64,000 nt of DNA. It comes from Chrysogorgia sp. JL179-B06. Taxonomy: Eukaryota; Cnidaria; Anthozoa; Scleralcyonacea; Chrysogorgiidae. A program made the translations under genes and the position numbers. Below, one piece after another: positions 25,259 to 35,030 of this stretch (position 1 is the first letter of the stretch; the number at the start of each line of letters is the position of its first letter). The notes below the pieces were generated by a model. That model worked only from the letters and a program-made list of their open reading frames with translations, did not search any database and was not told the origin of the DNA. The stretch spans positions 1,601,001 to 1,665,000 of the forward strand of contig JAYKKM010000221.1 in the NCBI GenBank assembly GCA_035772405.1, given 5' to 3'.

Positions 25259-26212
25259 TTACTTTATACCATATTCCTTCATCATCTCTCCACCCATGAT
25301 TATGATGTCTCGGTTTGTCATGTAACCACTCGCAATTTTCACACCGTAGAATTCTATCAACGATGGGTATGCGTAAGGTGCGAGTGGTGTTCTTGGTCGA
25401 TGTATTCCAAAAATTGTTCCATAAGGCGTGCCTATTTTTTTCATATTCGCTACGAAGTCTGAGTCGGCTGACTTGATGTTGTTGACTCTAACGTGTGAAT
25501 TGCTCATTTGCCAGTGTATTGATATCATATGCGTTTTTGTGAGGTCAACGCCACTCGGAATAGTGCATATGCTCTCCATTGCTGGGATGCTACCACCATA
25601 CGCGAGTCCATTAGTCATACCAGTCTTGTACCCTATGAACTTATCCCACTGACCGTCGTCGTTTGATATAATTGTCTCCCAATTTGACCCTGTGGCTCTC
25701 ATAGGTAACCGCACCACAACAAAAATGGAGAGATCACACCATTGCATACTGGGACAATTAAAATGGAGACCTGACTCAAGTGGGAGCGGTGTTAACACAG
25801 GTGATAGAAAACTTTGGCCTGCACTGTTGATGCCAATAATAGGACCATAGGTTGAGTTGTTTTGCACTAACATACTTGTCGCGTCACCGATAGCTCTCAC
25901 TTTGGAGGTGCTACTATGGAGGTCCACGTTTTTCACAGCGTGTGTGTTGGTGTTGAAGTCAAACACGACGTTGTGGTGCCGCACTTTGAAGTAAAGCGGT
26001 AAATACAATTGCTCTAAGACTTTTTTATTGATGACGTCTAGGTCGTCGACTGGGTCTGCTACGTTTTTTATTGCTGAGCCTTGCATGTCTATTAGTCCGG
26101 ACATCCTTCCACCGGTCACACTTAATTTGGGATCTTCGTCCAGATGCCTTTTCGTTCTCTTTAGTATTTTATCGTGAGGGTCGTCAGACTCATACCCATA
26201 GTTTAGACTCAT
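25259..26212 (-). CDS. Fibre/spike-like protein, copy B
   Basis: 317-residue homolog of 5353..6303. The collar motif and the C-terminal 190 residues are nearly identical. The stretch between (residues 65-120) differs strongly, including a replaced segment LEQLYLPLYFKVRHHNVVF, which suggests rapid change or recombination in the neck. The head domain is strongly conserved, which argues against a fast receptor arms race for the head. Confidence 0.6.
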   Translation of the reverse strand: MSLNYGYESDDPHDKILKRTKRHLDEDPKLSVTGGRMSGLIDMQGSAIKNVADPVDDLDVINKKVLEQLYLPLYFKVRHHNVVFDFNTNTHAVKNVDLHSSTSKVRAIGDATSMLVQNNSTYGPIIGINSAGQSFLSPVLTPLPLESGLHFNCPSMQWCDLSIFVVVRLPMRATGSNWETIISNDDGQWDKFIGYKTGMTNGLAYGGSIPAMESICTIPSGVDLTKTHMISIHWQMSNSHVRVNNIKSADSDFVANMKKIGTPYGTIFGIHRPRTPLAPYAYPSLIEFYGVKIASGYMTNRDIIIMGGEMMKEYGIK

Positions 26213-26214
26213 TA

Positions 26215-27599
26215 CTACTTCAAGGTGTATTTGGTTAGCAGATAGCCAGAGACTGCTGAGAACCCCAACACTATCGCTAGCGTTGTTGTGTCTGACTTGC
26301 TTGTGGTGGTCTGTGCTATTTGATTGGTGGTGACCACTGTTTTCTTCACAGGTGACGCTACCAAGTGAGTCACCACATTTTCTTGGTGAACTTTTTTAGC
26401 CACAGTCGTTGGTGTTGTTGCATTCAAGCGAGTGTTCACTCCAAATCTCATGGACTCTGTGGCAATCTTTAATAAGTTGTTGTACCCAGCGATTTTATTC
26501 TTTAGTATCACCACACTACTTGGCATCAACCATGTACTTGGCGACACTGCAAGATTTTGGACAACGTTGGTGTCTCTAATCGATTTATTCATGTTGAGAA
26601 TCCATGTCGACACGTCGTAGTTGATAACACTGTCAGCGAACAACTTTCGGAACTCTTGTTGGGTCTCTAGACTTCCTGCAGAGCCACCAACGACTGATAC
26701 ACGTGTTCTCGCTTGCGCACCAAGTGTGGAGTACACAAAGGCTTCTATGCTTTGATTTAGATATTGTAACCCAATGTTGGTAAAGCCGTCTGACAATCGC
26801 GCGACGTATCGTTTATAATCGTTCTGAACGTCGTTGAGTGTGAAGACTCTGGATTCGCCTAAAGTGCCATCGCTCAGGACTTTATTCTGGTAGTAATGTT
26901 TTCTGGGGATCTTAGAAATCTTACCATACAATTCGGAAGCGTTGAATTCTCTACTTATTGATTTCATGGTCTCACCACCTTCCATTCTTCTGAGAAGTCT
27001 TCTAATGGTGAAGTACACATGAAATCTCATCACACTTGTGACCACGGGGTGAACTTCTTGTGACACTGATAAATGTTGCAACGACACTCCACAACAGAAA
27101 CTTGCACAATACGTCGCAAACACAACACGGTAGTAAGATTCGCTGTCATCCCACGTTGACATGGTCTTTGACGTAGTGATTTGTAAGGTTGGTAGCTTTG
27201 ACATGAAGTAACTATTTTGGTTAACAAAGACTTTAAAGTTATTCACTGGATAATTTAACACGTTTTCCGTTGGGTAGCCGTCCCAAAGCCCCCAGTGGTT
27301 CTTATGACCTTTTGGTAGTGGTTGGATAGTTCCACCGCCTTGCCATATTACATGTTCTTATCATTTTTGAAGGTTGAGCTGGTTATGTCTGTGCTGAGGA
27401 TGTCGTTGTTTCTGAAATATATGTCGACACTCATGATTTTACCGTCTTGTGAAATATTTGGATCGAACTCGAGTTTGCTTAAAGTAGCGTGGGGGTACTT
27501 TTTGATGAGGTCTGTCTTTGCGTCGTGTGTAGCCTTCGATGTGTTAGCCATCGCACGTTCGTAGTACTTCCCATAGTAGTTACGAAGGGCTTTCTGCAT
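26215..27599 (-). pseudogene. Large unknown membrane-anchored protein, copy B, frameshifted
   Basis: Homolog of 3863..5350. Compared with A, 31 bp are missing after the codons for NDKNM (near 27350), giving an immediate TAA. The downstream 348-codon remainder (26215..27261) stays open. The linker has a single TTVAKK repeat instead of three. The C-terminal membrane span is retained. A truncated product might be made from the internal ATG, but the gene is best called broken. Confidence 0.8.
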
Positions 27600-27620
27600 A
27601 TAATATACCGTATGTTATAC
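27600..27620. promoter_or_regulatory. 21-bp divergent start region, copy B
   Basis: Counterpart of 3842..3862: an AT-rich near-palindrome with TATAATATACCGTATGTTAT between the two opposing ATGs. Spacing is unchanged although the plus/minus neighbours have substitutions. Confidence 0.45.
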
Positions 27621-28322
27621 ATGACGCGAAAGTTGACAGTGCTCATTGAAGGTGCGGAAAAGGTTGTGTCCTTTGACAACGCGATGATGGTCATACATGA
27701 TAACCCATGCATTGTGGTCAAGACAGCTACTGTGTTTTGGGACTATCATAACACGACAAATGACGACAGCATTCAGGTCTTCACGTTGGATGACTCTAGG
27801 GTTGGCTCTTTTAAAAAGATTAAAGTGGGTGAAGGGTACTTTAGCTTCGACGCATTGGTCAAAGTTTTAAAACATGAGTCTAGCGAGCTTAAGGTGGATC
27901 TTGAGATAGAGAAACTAGTGCCCACAGGCAAATGTAGGGTCAAGGTTAGTAGTTCAGCTGTGTTAGACACCCTTGGGCCTCTACTTGGTTTCGCGAAGGG
28001 TAAGGTGATTCAGAATGACTCACAGTGGCACACTAGCCCAAACGAGGTCGACATGTATAAAGGTCTGAAGTACATAGAAGTTTCGTGTGACGTTGTTGAG
28101 ACGGATAGCAATGTGGGTATTGATGGGAAGCGCAGTGATGTGATCACAACGTTACCAATACCCACTGAACAGTCTTTGAAGGGGTCAGTGCAACGCCATG
28201 TGGATATTGAGTCCAAGGTGAGTATTAAAAAAGGTGTTTACTCAAGTATGACATTTCGCGTCAAACCAAATAACGACAATCTTAAAATTGGCGCGGTGCT
28301 ATTGGAACTGTATATTGTGTGA
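27621..28322 (+). CDS. Penton-like minor capsid protein, copy B
   Basis: 233-residue homolog of 3140..3841, more than 95% alike by eye, with the LLGFAKG landmark and the terminal beta strand intact. Starts at MTRKL. The stop precedes the integrase ATG by 5 bp. Confidence 0.62.
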   Translation: MTRKLTVLIEGAEKVVSFDNAMMVIHDNPCIVVKTATVFWDYHNTTNDDSIQVFTLDDSRVGSFKKIKVGEGYFSFDALVKVLKHESSELKVDLEIEKLVPTGKCRVKVSSSAVLDTLGPLLGFAKGKVIQNDSQWHTSPNEVDMYKGLKYIEVSCDVVETDSNVGIDGKRSDVITTLPIPTEQSLKGSVQRHVDIESKVSIKKGVYSSMTFRVKPNNDNLKIGAVLLELYIV

Positions 28323-28327
28323 ATTAT

Positions 28328-29431
28328 ATGGAGCTTGGTGTGGAAACAGAGCAAGGGTTGCGAGACATTTACTATAATCCTAAGACGGGGTTCAGTGGTG
28401 CAGAGAGGTTGTATCAAAGTGCGTTGGGAGACGGATTGAAAGTGACTAGAAAAACAGTGAAAGAATGGTTGACCACGCAGGACACTTACACTAGGTACAA
28501 ACCCATTGTTAGAAGACATAAGTTCCGCGCGACTTTTGTTGGGTTTCTTGGTGAAGAGCTCCAAATGGACTTAGTGGACATGAGTAAGCACTCAAAACAG
28601 AATGGAGGGTACTATTGGATACTAACAGGCATTGAAATATTGAGTAGATACGCTTTTGGTATTGCAGTTTATAGAAAAGACACTAAGAACATGACTAAGG
28701 CTGTTGGAGAGCTATTGAGTGACTTTAAAGATCGGTTTGGAACCACGCCTAAGTTTGCGCAATTTGATGATGGACTCGAGTTCTACAATGTTGGGGTGAA
28801 AAGTTTGTTGAAAGAACACGACGTTGAATATTTCAGCACTAAGAGTGATAACAAGGCTGCCGTTGTTGAGCGTTTTAATAGAAGCCTGAAGAGCATTATG
28901 TGGAAGTACTTTTATACTCGTGGAACGTACAAATGGATTGACGTTCTTGACCAGTTTGTGAGCAATTACAATAGCAATGTGAATCGAAGCATTATGATGA
29001 AGCCAAAGGACGTCAATGAGTCGAACGAAGGTGAGGTGTGGACCACTTTGTTTGGTCATCAATTTGCAGACAACCCATTGCCGAAGTTCAAGGTTGGCGA
29101 ATCAGTGAGAATTAGTAGGTACAAGAGCGTGTTCACAAAGGGCTATGAAGCCAACTTCACTGAAGAGCTGTTTAAAGTGGTGAAAGTTATTCGCGGTGAT
29201 CCGAATGTGTACGAAATTGAGGACCACACCGGTGAACAGATCATCGGGAAGTTTTATGAACAGGAACTGTCGCTGGTCAACAAGAAACGTGGTGATGACG
29301 TGTATAGAGTTGAAAAGGTGTTGAAAAGAAAGAAAGTCAGAGGGAAGAAGATGGCGCTGGTCAAATGGTTGGGTTATGAAAGCAAACATAATTCGTGGAT
29401 ACCAGAAAGCGATATTCAAAATGTGAGTTAG
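28328..29431 (+). CDS. INT: Polinton integrase with chromodomain, copy B
   Basis: 367 residues, collinear with 2031..3134. Catalytic Asp/Asp/Glu in QMDLVDMS, FDDGLEF and VVERFNRSLK and the chromodomain aromatic residues are preserved. Its last 35 bp are repeated upstream of the long paralog gene at 30403..30447, revealing an old tandem duplication. It should still be catalytically competent. Confidence 0.95.
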   Translation: MELGVETEQGLRDIYYNPKTGFSGAERLYQSALGDGLKVTRKTVKEWLTTQDTYTRYKPIVRRHKFRATFVGFLGEELQMDLVDMSKHSKQNGGYYWILTGIEILSRYAFGIAVYRKDTKNMTKAVGELLSDFKDRFGTTPKFAQFDDGLEFYNVGVKSLLKEHDVEYFSTKSDNKAAVVERFNRSLKSIMWKYFYTRGTYKWIDVLDQFVSNYNSNVNRSIMMKPKDVNESNEGEVWTTLFGHQFADNPLPKFKVGESVRISRYKSVFTKGYEANFTEELFKVVKVIRGDPNVYEIEDHTGEQIIGKFYEQELSLVNKKRGDDVYRVEKVLKRKKVRGKKMALVKWLGYESKHNSWIPESDIQNVS

Positions 29432-29437
29432 TGTAAT

Positions 29438-30388
29438 ATGGCTGAAGGCGGTTTCGACGACCTCGAGATGGAGAGCTCTAACGAATACAAAGATATCACT
29501 GACGATGAACTAAAGTATAGTCTCAAAAAAGCCGCTCAAGATCGCAGACTAGCTCGGAACGATCCAAACGTCACAGTCGATGAGAAAATTAGACTAATTA
29601 GAGTGGAGAGTGGACTGAGGCGTGAACGTGATGTAAGATTTCGTCAACACATGAAGGAGGATTTTAACGATATTACAACGCGGGTTAATGACTACGCAAA
29701 AGATCGTGAAGACGTCGCGAGGAGTGTACCATTGTTAGACACCACACGTGCAGAGTACGTTGACATACCTGGACTAACACCAATCGAGAACCGCGAGTTG
29801 AATAGCACGCTCAGTCCAGGTGAGAATGTGGCGTCTGAGTCGAGAATAGGCGACACTGGCACATTGCAAATACGAGCAGACCATTTTCGAGACTTGATAA
29901 ATGAAGCGAACGAAAGAATAGCAGAGCTCGCAGTAAAAGACCTCACGACTGCAGAGAATGAAGAGTTCATCGATCTAGCTGAAAGAGTGATTGGACTTAA
30001 AAAGGCTAGAGACATGGTTATTGAACAGCGAGAAATGGAGGAAGTTAGAGAGCAGCAGGAAGTTGACATTGGCAGGTTGCAGAAGTTTAAGAAATGGGCT
30101 AGAGAAAATATGGTTGGGTTTAGCGCTTTAGCGATTGCAATAGCTGCGATTATAACAACTATTATTATCGCTGGTAGGTCCAATGTTATGAGAGGCGCTA
30201 TGGTCGCGAGGTCGTTTGCACAGACTGTTAAAAACGCGATAATGAGGATGGGTCCATGGGCTGTTGGATTGGCGAACTTAGTTTATGACGCGCTGGTGAC
30301 AGGCGCAAAGGGTCTCGCTTGGTTAGCTCAAAATCTGTGGGTGTTCGCGGTGACATTCGCGTGGCTTGCGTACAATTATTTAAACTAA
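29438..30388 (+). CDS. Polinton membrane protein, short paralog, copy B
   Basis: 316-residue homolog of 1077..2024, charged coiled-coil-like N-terminal part and three-span hydrophobic C-terminus with MGPWAVGLANLVY. Begins MAEGGFDDL, very close to the MAEGGGDFDEI start of the next gene, consistent with origin by tandem duplication. Confidence 0.85.
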   Translation: MAEGGFDDLEMESSNEYKDITDDELKYSLKKAAQDRRLARNDPNVTVDEKIRLIRVESGLRRERDVRFRQHMKEDFNDITTRVNDYAKDREDVARSVPLLDTTRAEYVDIPGLTPIENRELNSTLSPGENVASESRIGDTGTLQIRADHFRDLINEANERIAELAVKDLTTAENEEFIDLAERVIGLKKARDMVIEQREMEEVREQQEVDIGRLQKFKKWARENMVGFSALAIAIAAIITTIIIAGRSNVMRGAMVARSFAQTVKNAIMRMGPWAVGLANLVYDALVTGAKGLAWLAQNLWVFAVTFAWLAYNYLN

Positions 30389-30446
30389 AAGCAAACGTAA
30401 CTTATGGATACCAGAAAGCGATATTCAAAATGTGAGCTAATGTAAT

Positions 30447-31910
30447 ATGGCTGAAGGTGGGGGAGATTTCGACGAGATCGAGATGGAGAACCGCAATGAG
30501 TACAAAGGCATCGATGATGAGCTATTAGAAGAGGAGCTCGCCGAGACTGAAGAGCGTCTCAAAGAAGAAGACATTGAGTACGGTTCGAGAGAGATGCCGA
30601 GTGACGTTCGTGTTAATTATAACAACTATCGCGACGACGTGAAAAAGATAAAAGGCGAGCTAGCGAAAAGGCGAGGTAAGCAAAAAGAGACGTCGTTTAT
30701 TGATGATGGTGAAACGGTGACAATAAGGGGCGCAGACACGAGATCCTCAGCAGTTGTTGACGATGACTACACTCCCAAGCTTAGAAACGTGCCGGCAGAC
30801 GAACTGAAAGAGGGAACGTCATCTGACATACGTGACGGTGTACCATCGATGTTGAGAGACAAAAAGGCGTTCTCATCGGCGGAAAGAAGCGACAAGAAAG
30901 ACTTCCTCAAAAATGTTATGGGTATGGACATTAGGAAGGGAGACGGACCGAAATCGAAGAGACTTATCGATGGGTTGAGGGTGGTCAATGGTGGGAAAGG
31001 TAACGTGATAGGCGTCGAGTTTGAAGGTAAGAGAATCATCGTTAGAAAGAGGTATGGAGACTTTGGGAAATTTGGTTATAGCAGAGTGAAAGCTAACGTT
31101 GAACTTGTTGGGGCGTTTGAGGACTTAGTTGATGAGGCTAGAGAAGAACACAAAAACACATCAAGTGGTGTGGTTGACGCACAGTTGAGGTCTGAGGACA
31201 TAACACCAACAGAAGAATTGACAGACGCTATTGTTTCGAACGTTTCTGACAGGGTTGAAGGTGAAGTGGAGTCACGAGAGAGTGAGCTAAACGATGGTGC
31301 GACGTCTGAGGTTGGTGGCGGAGAGCAAATGTCGAGAGAAATCGCAGGTATATTAAATCCAGTGGGCTCAAACGACGTGAAGATAAATTCCTTAGAAATC
31401 ATGGCTGATAGCTACCGCTTGAAAGCTTTAAACGAGACTGACCCAGTGAAAGAACGGCAGTATAAAAACATTAGTGAGACAGCCGAGTTGAAAGCGGATA
31501 ACATACGACTTCACGAGGGTCACAAACCAGAACACGAAGAAGCTAATAAAATTATCGTTGATGAGGTCAGAGACAACGACTTGTCTAGGTTAGAGAGATT
31601 TAAGAAGTGGGCTAAAGAAAATATGGTTGGGTTGAGCGCTGTGGCAATTTCAATGGCTGGGATTATAACAACTATTATTATCGCTGGGAGATCTGCTGTT
31701 GTGAGAGGCGCTATGGCTACGAGGTCATTTGCGCAGGCTGTTAAGAACGCGATAACGAAGATGGGTCCATGGGCTGTTGGGTTGGCTAACTTAGTTTATA
31801 ATGCGTTGACGTTGGGTGCGAAGGGTCTCGCATGGTTGGCTCAAAATCTGTGGGTACTCGCGGTGGTACTTGCGTGGTTTGTGTATGATTATTACAAGCT
31901 AAAACGGTAG
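30447..31910 (+). CDS. Polinton membrane protein, long paralog, copy B
   Basis: 487 residues: acidic N-terminus, long charged middle (residues 30-370), a small basic beta-rich patch near residues 180-210 (GKGNVIGVEFEGKRIIVRKR), and the same 95-residue three-span C-terminal domain as its neighbour. The intact form of the gene truncated at 1..1017. It precedes MCP by 22 bp. A large membrane-tethered virion component is inferred. Confidence 0.85.
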   Translation: MAEGGGDFDEIEMENRNEYKGIDDELLEEELAETEERLKEEDIEYGSREMPSDVRVNYNNYRDDVKKIKGELAKRRGKQKETSFIDDGETVTIRGADTRSSAVVDDDYTPKLRNVPADELKEGTSSDIRDGVPSMLRDKKAFSSAERSDKKDFLKNVMGMDIRKGDGPKSKRLIDGLRVVNGGKGNVIGVEFEGKRIIVRKRYGDFGKFGYSRVKANVELVGAFEDLVDEAREEHKNTSSGVVDAQLRSEDITPTEELTDAIVSNVSDRVEGEVESRESELNDGATSEVGGGEQMSREIAGILNPVGSNDVKINSLEIMADSYRLKALNETDPVKERQYKNISETAELKADNIRLHEGHKPEHEEANKIIVDEVRDNDLSRLERFKKWAKENMVGLSAVAISMAGIITTIIIAGRSAVVRGAMATRSFAQAVKNAITKMGPWAVGLANLVYNALTLGAKGLAWLAQNLWVLAVVLAWFVYDYYKLKR

Positions 31911-31932
31911 TGACAAAACATACGTAAAGTAT

Positions 31933-33171
31933 ATGAACGTCACGTCAGCAGAGTTGAGTCCTGGTTTTAGACGAGCGACTATGGGTGTCATAAAAGGGGT
32001 GAGAACGCAGCATGTGATCACGTTGAACCCTAATAAAGTCAGCCCTGGTGAGGAACTTTACATTGATATACCGAAGCTTAAGGTTAGCAGCTGTTTGGTG
32101 CCTGGATCGTTGGGTCTAGTGTTCGACTTTAAGAATACGAACGCCAAAAGCTGGTTCTTGAATAATGTTAGCAAGTTGTTGGTTGAGAAACTTGTTGTGA
32201 GACTAGCTGGGGAAACTGTGTATGACAACAATGGGGAAAATTACACTGGTGTCTATCACGACCTTTGGGAAAGTGTTACTGCGCGAGACCAAATGATTGA
32301 CTATGGTATTGGTGGTGAGAACTTGAGAAAGTTAATTTCTAAGGACGACAGTGGTGCGACAAGTGGGAACGTTGCTAAAGTTAGTGACGCGTTGGTGTTT
32401 GGTGTGATTGGAACGAAACAGCGGATTAAGCTTGGCAAGATCATGAATGACCACGGGTTGTACGCTCCTTTTAGCATGAATAACAACTTGCAGTATGTCA
32501 TCACACTCCCGAAGGCCACAGACATCATGGTGGCGCAATCCAATCAAAGTGTGGGTGGGTACACTCTGGAGAACCTCGAGCTTGAGTATGAAACGATCGA
32601 TAACCAGGAGCTCGCTGATGAGATAGCGTCGGGTTACGCAAGTGGTCGTAGTTTGTCATACGAGCACGTTACGTTGATGAAAACCACTGAATGGGATAAA
32701 GGTACGACCATTGTGAACGAGAATGTTAATCTACCAAGAAAAAGCATGAAGGCAATTGTGTTGCTATTCACGAATAAGGTGCGAGCAGACAGCGAGGAGT
32801 TTCTTTACCCAAATATCGAGAGTGTTAGAGTCACAATTGAAGGTGTACCAAATAGTGTGTACTCACAAGGCATCCCAAAGTCAAAGTTCTACGCAGAAGC
32901 GAAACGATTGTTTGGGTTGAGTGAAGAACACGCTCAGTTCATGACCATGCAGAAGTTCTATAAAGATGGTTTTGCGTTGGTCATCGACTTGAGGAGCGTC
33001 CAAGATAATTACAACGTCGCCACTGGTAAAAAAATTGTGAACACACAATCCGGCGTGCTTCTTGAAATCACAAAGAAAGCGACGACTGCAAATGTCATGT
33101 GCAGGGTGTTTGTGATAAGTGATGGGTTGGTCAACTTCATGAACAATGGGTTGCAATCAATCCAGTATTAA
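31933..33171 (+). CDS. MCP: Major capsid protein, double jelly-roll type
   Basis: 412-residue beta-rich protein positioned directly before the packaging ATPase, as expected for the hexon-like Polinton major capsid protein. Features: strand-rich N-terminal half with LNPNKVSPGEELYIDIPKL (residues 33-51) and a LYAPFSMNNNLQYVITLPKA segment near 177-196 at the join, then a second strand-rich half with SVRVTIEGVPNSVYSQGIP. It is shorter than the element C MCP (448 residues) and shares no obvious sequence with it, so the assignment relies on size, composition and synteny plus family recollection. Confidence 0.72.
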   Translation: MNVTSAELSPGFRRATMGVIKGVRTQHVITLNPNKVSPGEELYIDIPKLKVSSCLVPGSLGLVFDFKNTNAKSWFLNNVSKLLVEKLVVRLAGETVYDNNGENYTGVYHDLWESVTARDQMIDYGIGGENLRKLISKDDSGATSGNVAKVSDALVFGVIGTKQRIKLGKIMNDHGLYAPFSMNNNLQYVITLPKATDIMVAQSNQSVGGYTLENLELEYETIDNQELADEIASGYASGRSLSYEHVTLMKTTEWDKGTTIVNENVNLPRKSMKAIVLLFTNKVRADSEEFLYPNIESVRVTIEGVPNSVYSQGIPKSKFYAEAKRLFGLSEEHAQFMTMQKFYKDGFALVIDLRSVQDNYNVATGKKIVNTQSGVLLEITKKATTANVMCRVFVISDGLVNFMNNGLQSIQY

Positions 33172-33186
33172 ATCAAACGCAATTTA

Positions 33187-33786
33187 ATGGAGACTCCGTT
33201 TAATGCGCTAATTGTTGGTATGACAGCTTGTGGTAAGACGCATTATTTACTCAACACACTGGAATCTGAGTATCGCGGCAAATTTGACTACATTGTGTTG
33301 ATTTGTCCTACTTTTGAGTGGAACAAAGCGTATCAAGATTGGAAATATGTGCGCGACCCTGACGTGTTAGCGATAGACTGTGCGCAGGATAGTGTTGACG
33401 CTGTTCTCAAGTGTGTAACAAATGTTTTTAAAGGCACTAACACTCTGATTGTGTTGGACGACTGTGCAAGTGGGCAGGACGTCAAGAATAGGACTAGTCA
33501 ATTGGTCAACTTGGCTTTTAGTGCGCGACATTTTATGTTGAGCGTTATTGTCATCACACAACAACTGACGTCGATCGCAAAACCGTATAGAGAAAACATT
33601 AGTAAGCTCGTTTGCTTTTACTGTCCGAGCAGAAGTGATATGAAGGTTGTTATTGACGATTACCTTGGGCACATTAGCAAAGAAGAAGTGTCGGCGATTG
33701 TGACCGCATTAAAAAATAATAAATACGCTAGACTTGAAATCTCACTGCGTTACCCGTACAGTCACGAAGTTGTTATTCCGCAATAA
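33187..33786 (+). CDS. ATP: Genome-packaging ATPase (FtsK/HerA/A32 class)
   Basis: 199-residue P-loop ATPase thought to pump the genome into preformed capsids. Walker A is GMTACGKTH (residues 11-19), Walker B TLIVLDDC (86-93), and a sensor-like VIVITQQ lies near 118-124. Length fits the compact ATPases of Polintons and virophages. It lies 15 bp after MCP and 3 bp before the next gene, forming a tight morphogenesis cluster. Confidence 0.88.
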   Translation: METPFNALIVGMTACGKTHYLLNTLESEYRGKFDYIVLICPTFEWNKAYQDWKYVRDPDVLAIDCAQDSVDAVLKCVTNVFKGTNTLIVLDDCASGQDVKNRTSQLVNLAFSARHFMLSVIVITQQLTSIAKPYRENISKLVCFYCPSRSDMKVVIDDYLGHISKEEVSAIVTALKNNKYARLEISLRYPYSHEVVIPQ

Positions 33787-33789
33787 AAT

Positions 33790-34302
33790 ATGGGTATAAG
33801 TAATAGTGTGATGGTGAAACGCAAAAGTGAAGAAAACCCCATGATTGAGGAACTAGTTGAGGACACTGATGGCACTTCGACTGTGGAAGACAACATTGAC
33901 GTTAGGAGATCCGAACTTATTAGACTGTCTGGTGATGGTGTGGTGAGCCAATCTGAAGCGTATATTAAAAAAGCGTCCGCAAAGGTTATCGACAAGATAT
34001 GGCGCCAATATCAGTTGAAGAGAATGGAAATCGCAAACGCTTTTCTCACCGACTTGCTAATTAGCAAATTCGCTAGCTTACTGGATGGGTTGAACGCTAT
34101 TGAGAACCCTGACGAGCTAAATGATGAGTTGCAAAAAGACTCGCTACTAAAAAAAGACGTTGAGAGCATTGTTGCGATTGTGACACCGTACGTGCCTTTC
34201 TTGGGCTTGTTGTCGGGAGGAATCACAACGTCGAAATACGTGTACGACCACCATTTCAGAAGTGAGGCGACAAACACTGAAAATAGTGAGCGGGCGGACT
34301 AA
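33790..34302 (+). CDS. MGISNS-type membrane-associated protein
   Basis: 170-residue protein with N-terminus MGISNSV fitting the N-myristoylation consensus (Gly2, Ser6), an acidic segment (residues 16-45), long helices with RQYQLKRMEIANAFLTDLL, and a C-terminal hydrophobic stretch VTPYVPFLGLLSGGITTSKY (about 136-155). Its last residues (TENSERAD) echo the end of the copy A polymerase (TENSEQTD) because both stop inside the terminal repeats. Probably a lipid-anchored virion protein; the function is unproven. Confidence 0.75.
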   Translation: MGISNSVMVKRKSEENPMIEELVEDTDGTSTVEDNIDVRRSELIRLSGDGVVSQSEAYIKKASAKVIDKIWRQYQLKRMEIANAFLTDLLISKFASLLDGLNAIENPDELNDELQKDSLLKKDVESIVAIVTPYVPFLGLLSGGITTSKYVYDHHFRSEATNTENSERAD

Positions 34303-34418
34303 TTTGCGTGCTAGCAGGTGGTCTCATAACAACCGCACGAGTCCATTCACACAACGGTTTTTTATTCACGATATTTATAGTGTACAATCATAACGAGTAC
34401 GCTCAAAGTTAGACAGTC

Positions 34419-34713
34419 TTAGCGTGGTGATGGGTTACTCCTCACCCCTTCTTCAAACATCGCGATTCTTCTCTCGTGGTCAGCGATCTCCGCCTTGCAC
34501 GACAGCAGGTGGTTGTATGTGGTGTGTCGCTAACAACAACATTCCATTGCGAATAGCAACCACAACTTTTTGAAAAAAATATTTTAAAATGAAAATATTT
34601 TTTCAAAGTGAAAATATTTTTTAAAAAGTCGTAGTTGCTATTCGTAATGGAATGTTGTTGTTAGCGACGCCAACAGGTGACCTTGATTCGTATAGCAGGT
34701 AGAGCACTCGCAT
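34419..34713 (-). pseudogene. Small terminal gene interrupted by a MITE
   Basis: A minus-strand frame starts at the ATG at 34713 (MRVLYLLYESRSPVG), runs into a palindromic insertion, and a coding-like tail resumes beyond it (YNHLLSCKAEIADHERRIAM, stop at 34419). The tail has coiled-coil character. It looks like a small element gene split by a transposon. The corresponding end of copy A is outside the window, so the intact form cannot be compared. Confidence 0.4.
34525..34670. repeat. Short fold-back MITE
   Basis: About 145 bp with arms beginning GTCGCTAACAACAACATTCC and ending as its reverse complement, separated by an AAAATATTTT-rich centre that is itself nearly palindromic. No clear target duplication could be assigned. 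It is inserted inside the terminal repeat of copy B. Confidence 0.7.
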
Positions 34714-34773
34714 ATGAAATATATTTAACACTAGACTCTAGTGGCTCTCTCGTTGAAATTTATTAAACATCGT

Positions 34774-34804
34774 CACTAGAATCACAATCTAGTGGCTTTT
34801 TTTT
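34774..34804 (+). terminator. Stem-loop plus T-run, copy B terminal repeat
   Basis: Counterpart of 14433..14464: stem CACTAGA/TCTAGTG with a 7-nt loop and eight Ts. A second related CACTAGACTCTAGTG hairpin lies about 45 bp upstream, suggesting local duplication of the stem. Confidence 0.4.
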
Positions 34805-35030
34805 CGCGTACGAATTGAAACAATGGTAGAGCGCGTCAATCATAGTTTGTCAAACACAAATGCGAAAATGACGACACAAAACTTTTTCTAAATTTTGACG
34901 AAACGTGTCGTATTTCGTTAAAATAGCGATTTGGTATAAATTTAGTGTTGTCTCGTGAATCTCGCGTGTGTTTGACATCAATTTAGTAGAAAACGTGGGA
35001 GGGGTATCTAGATTGACTAACGATTGCTGT

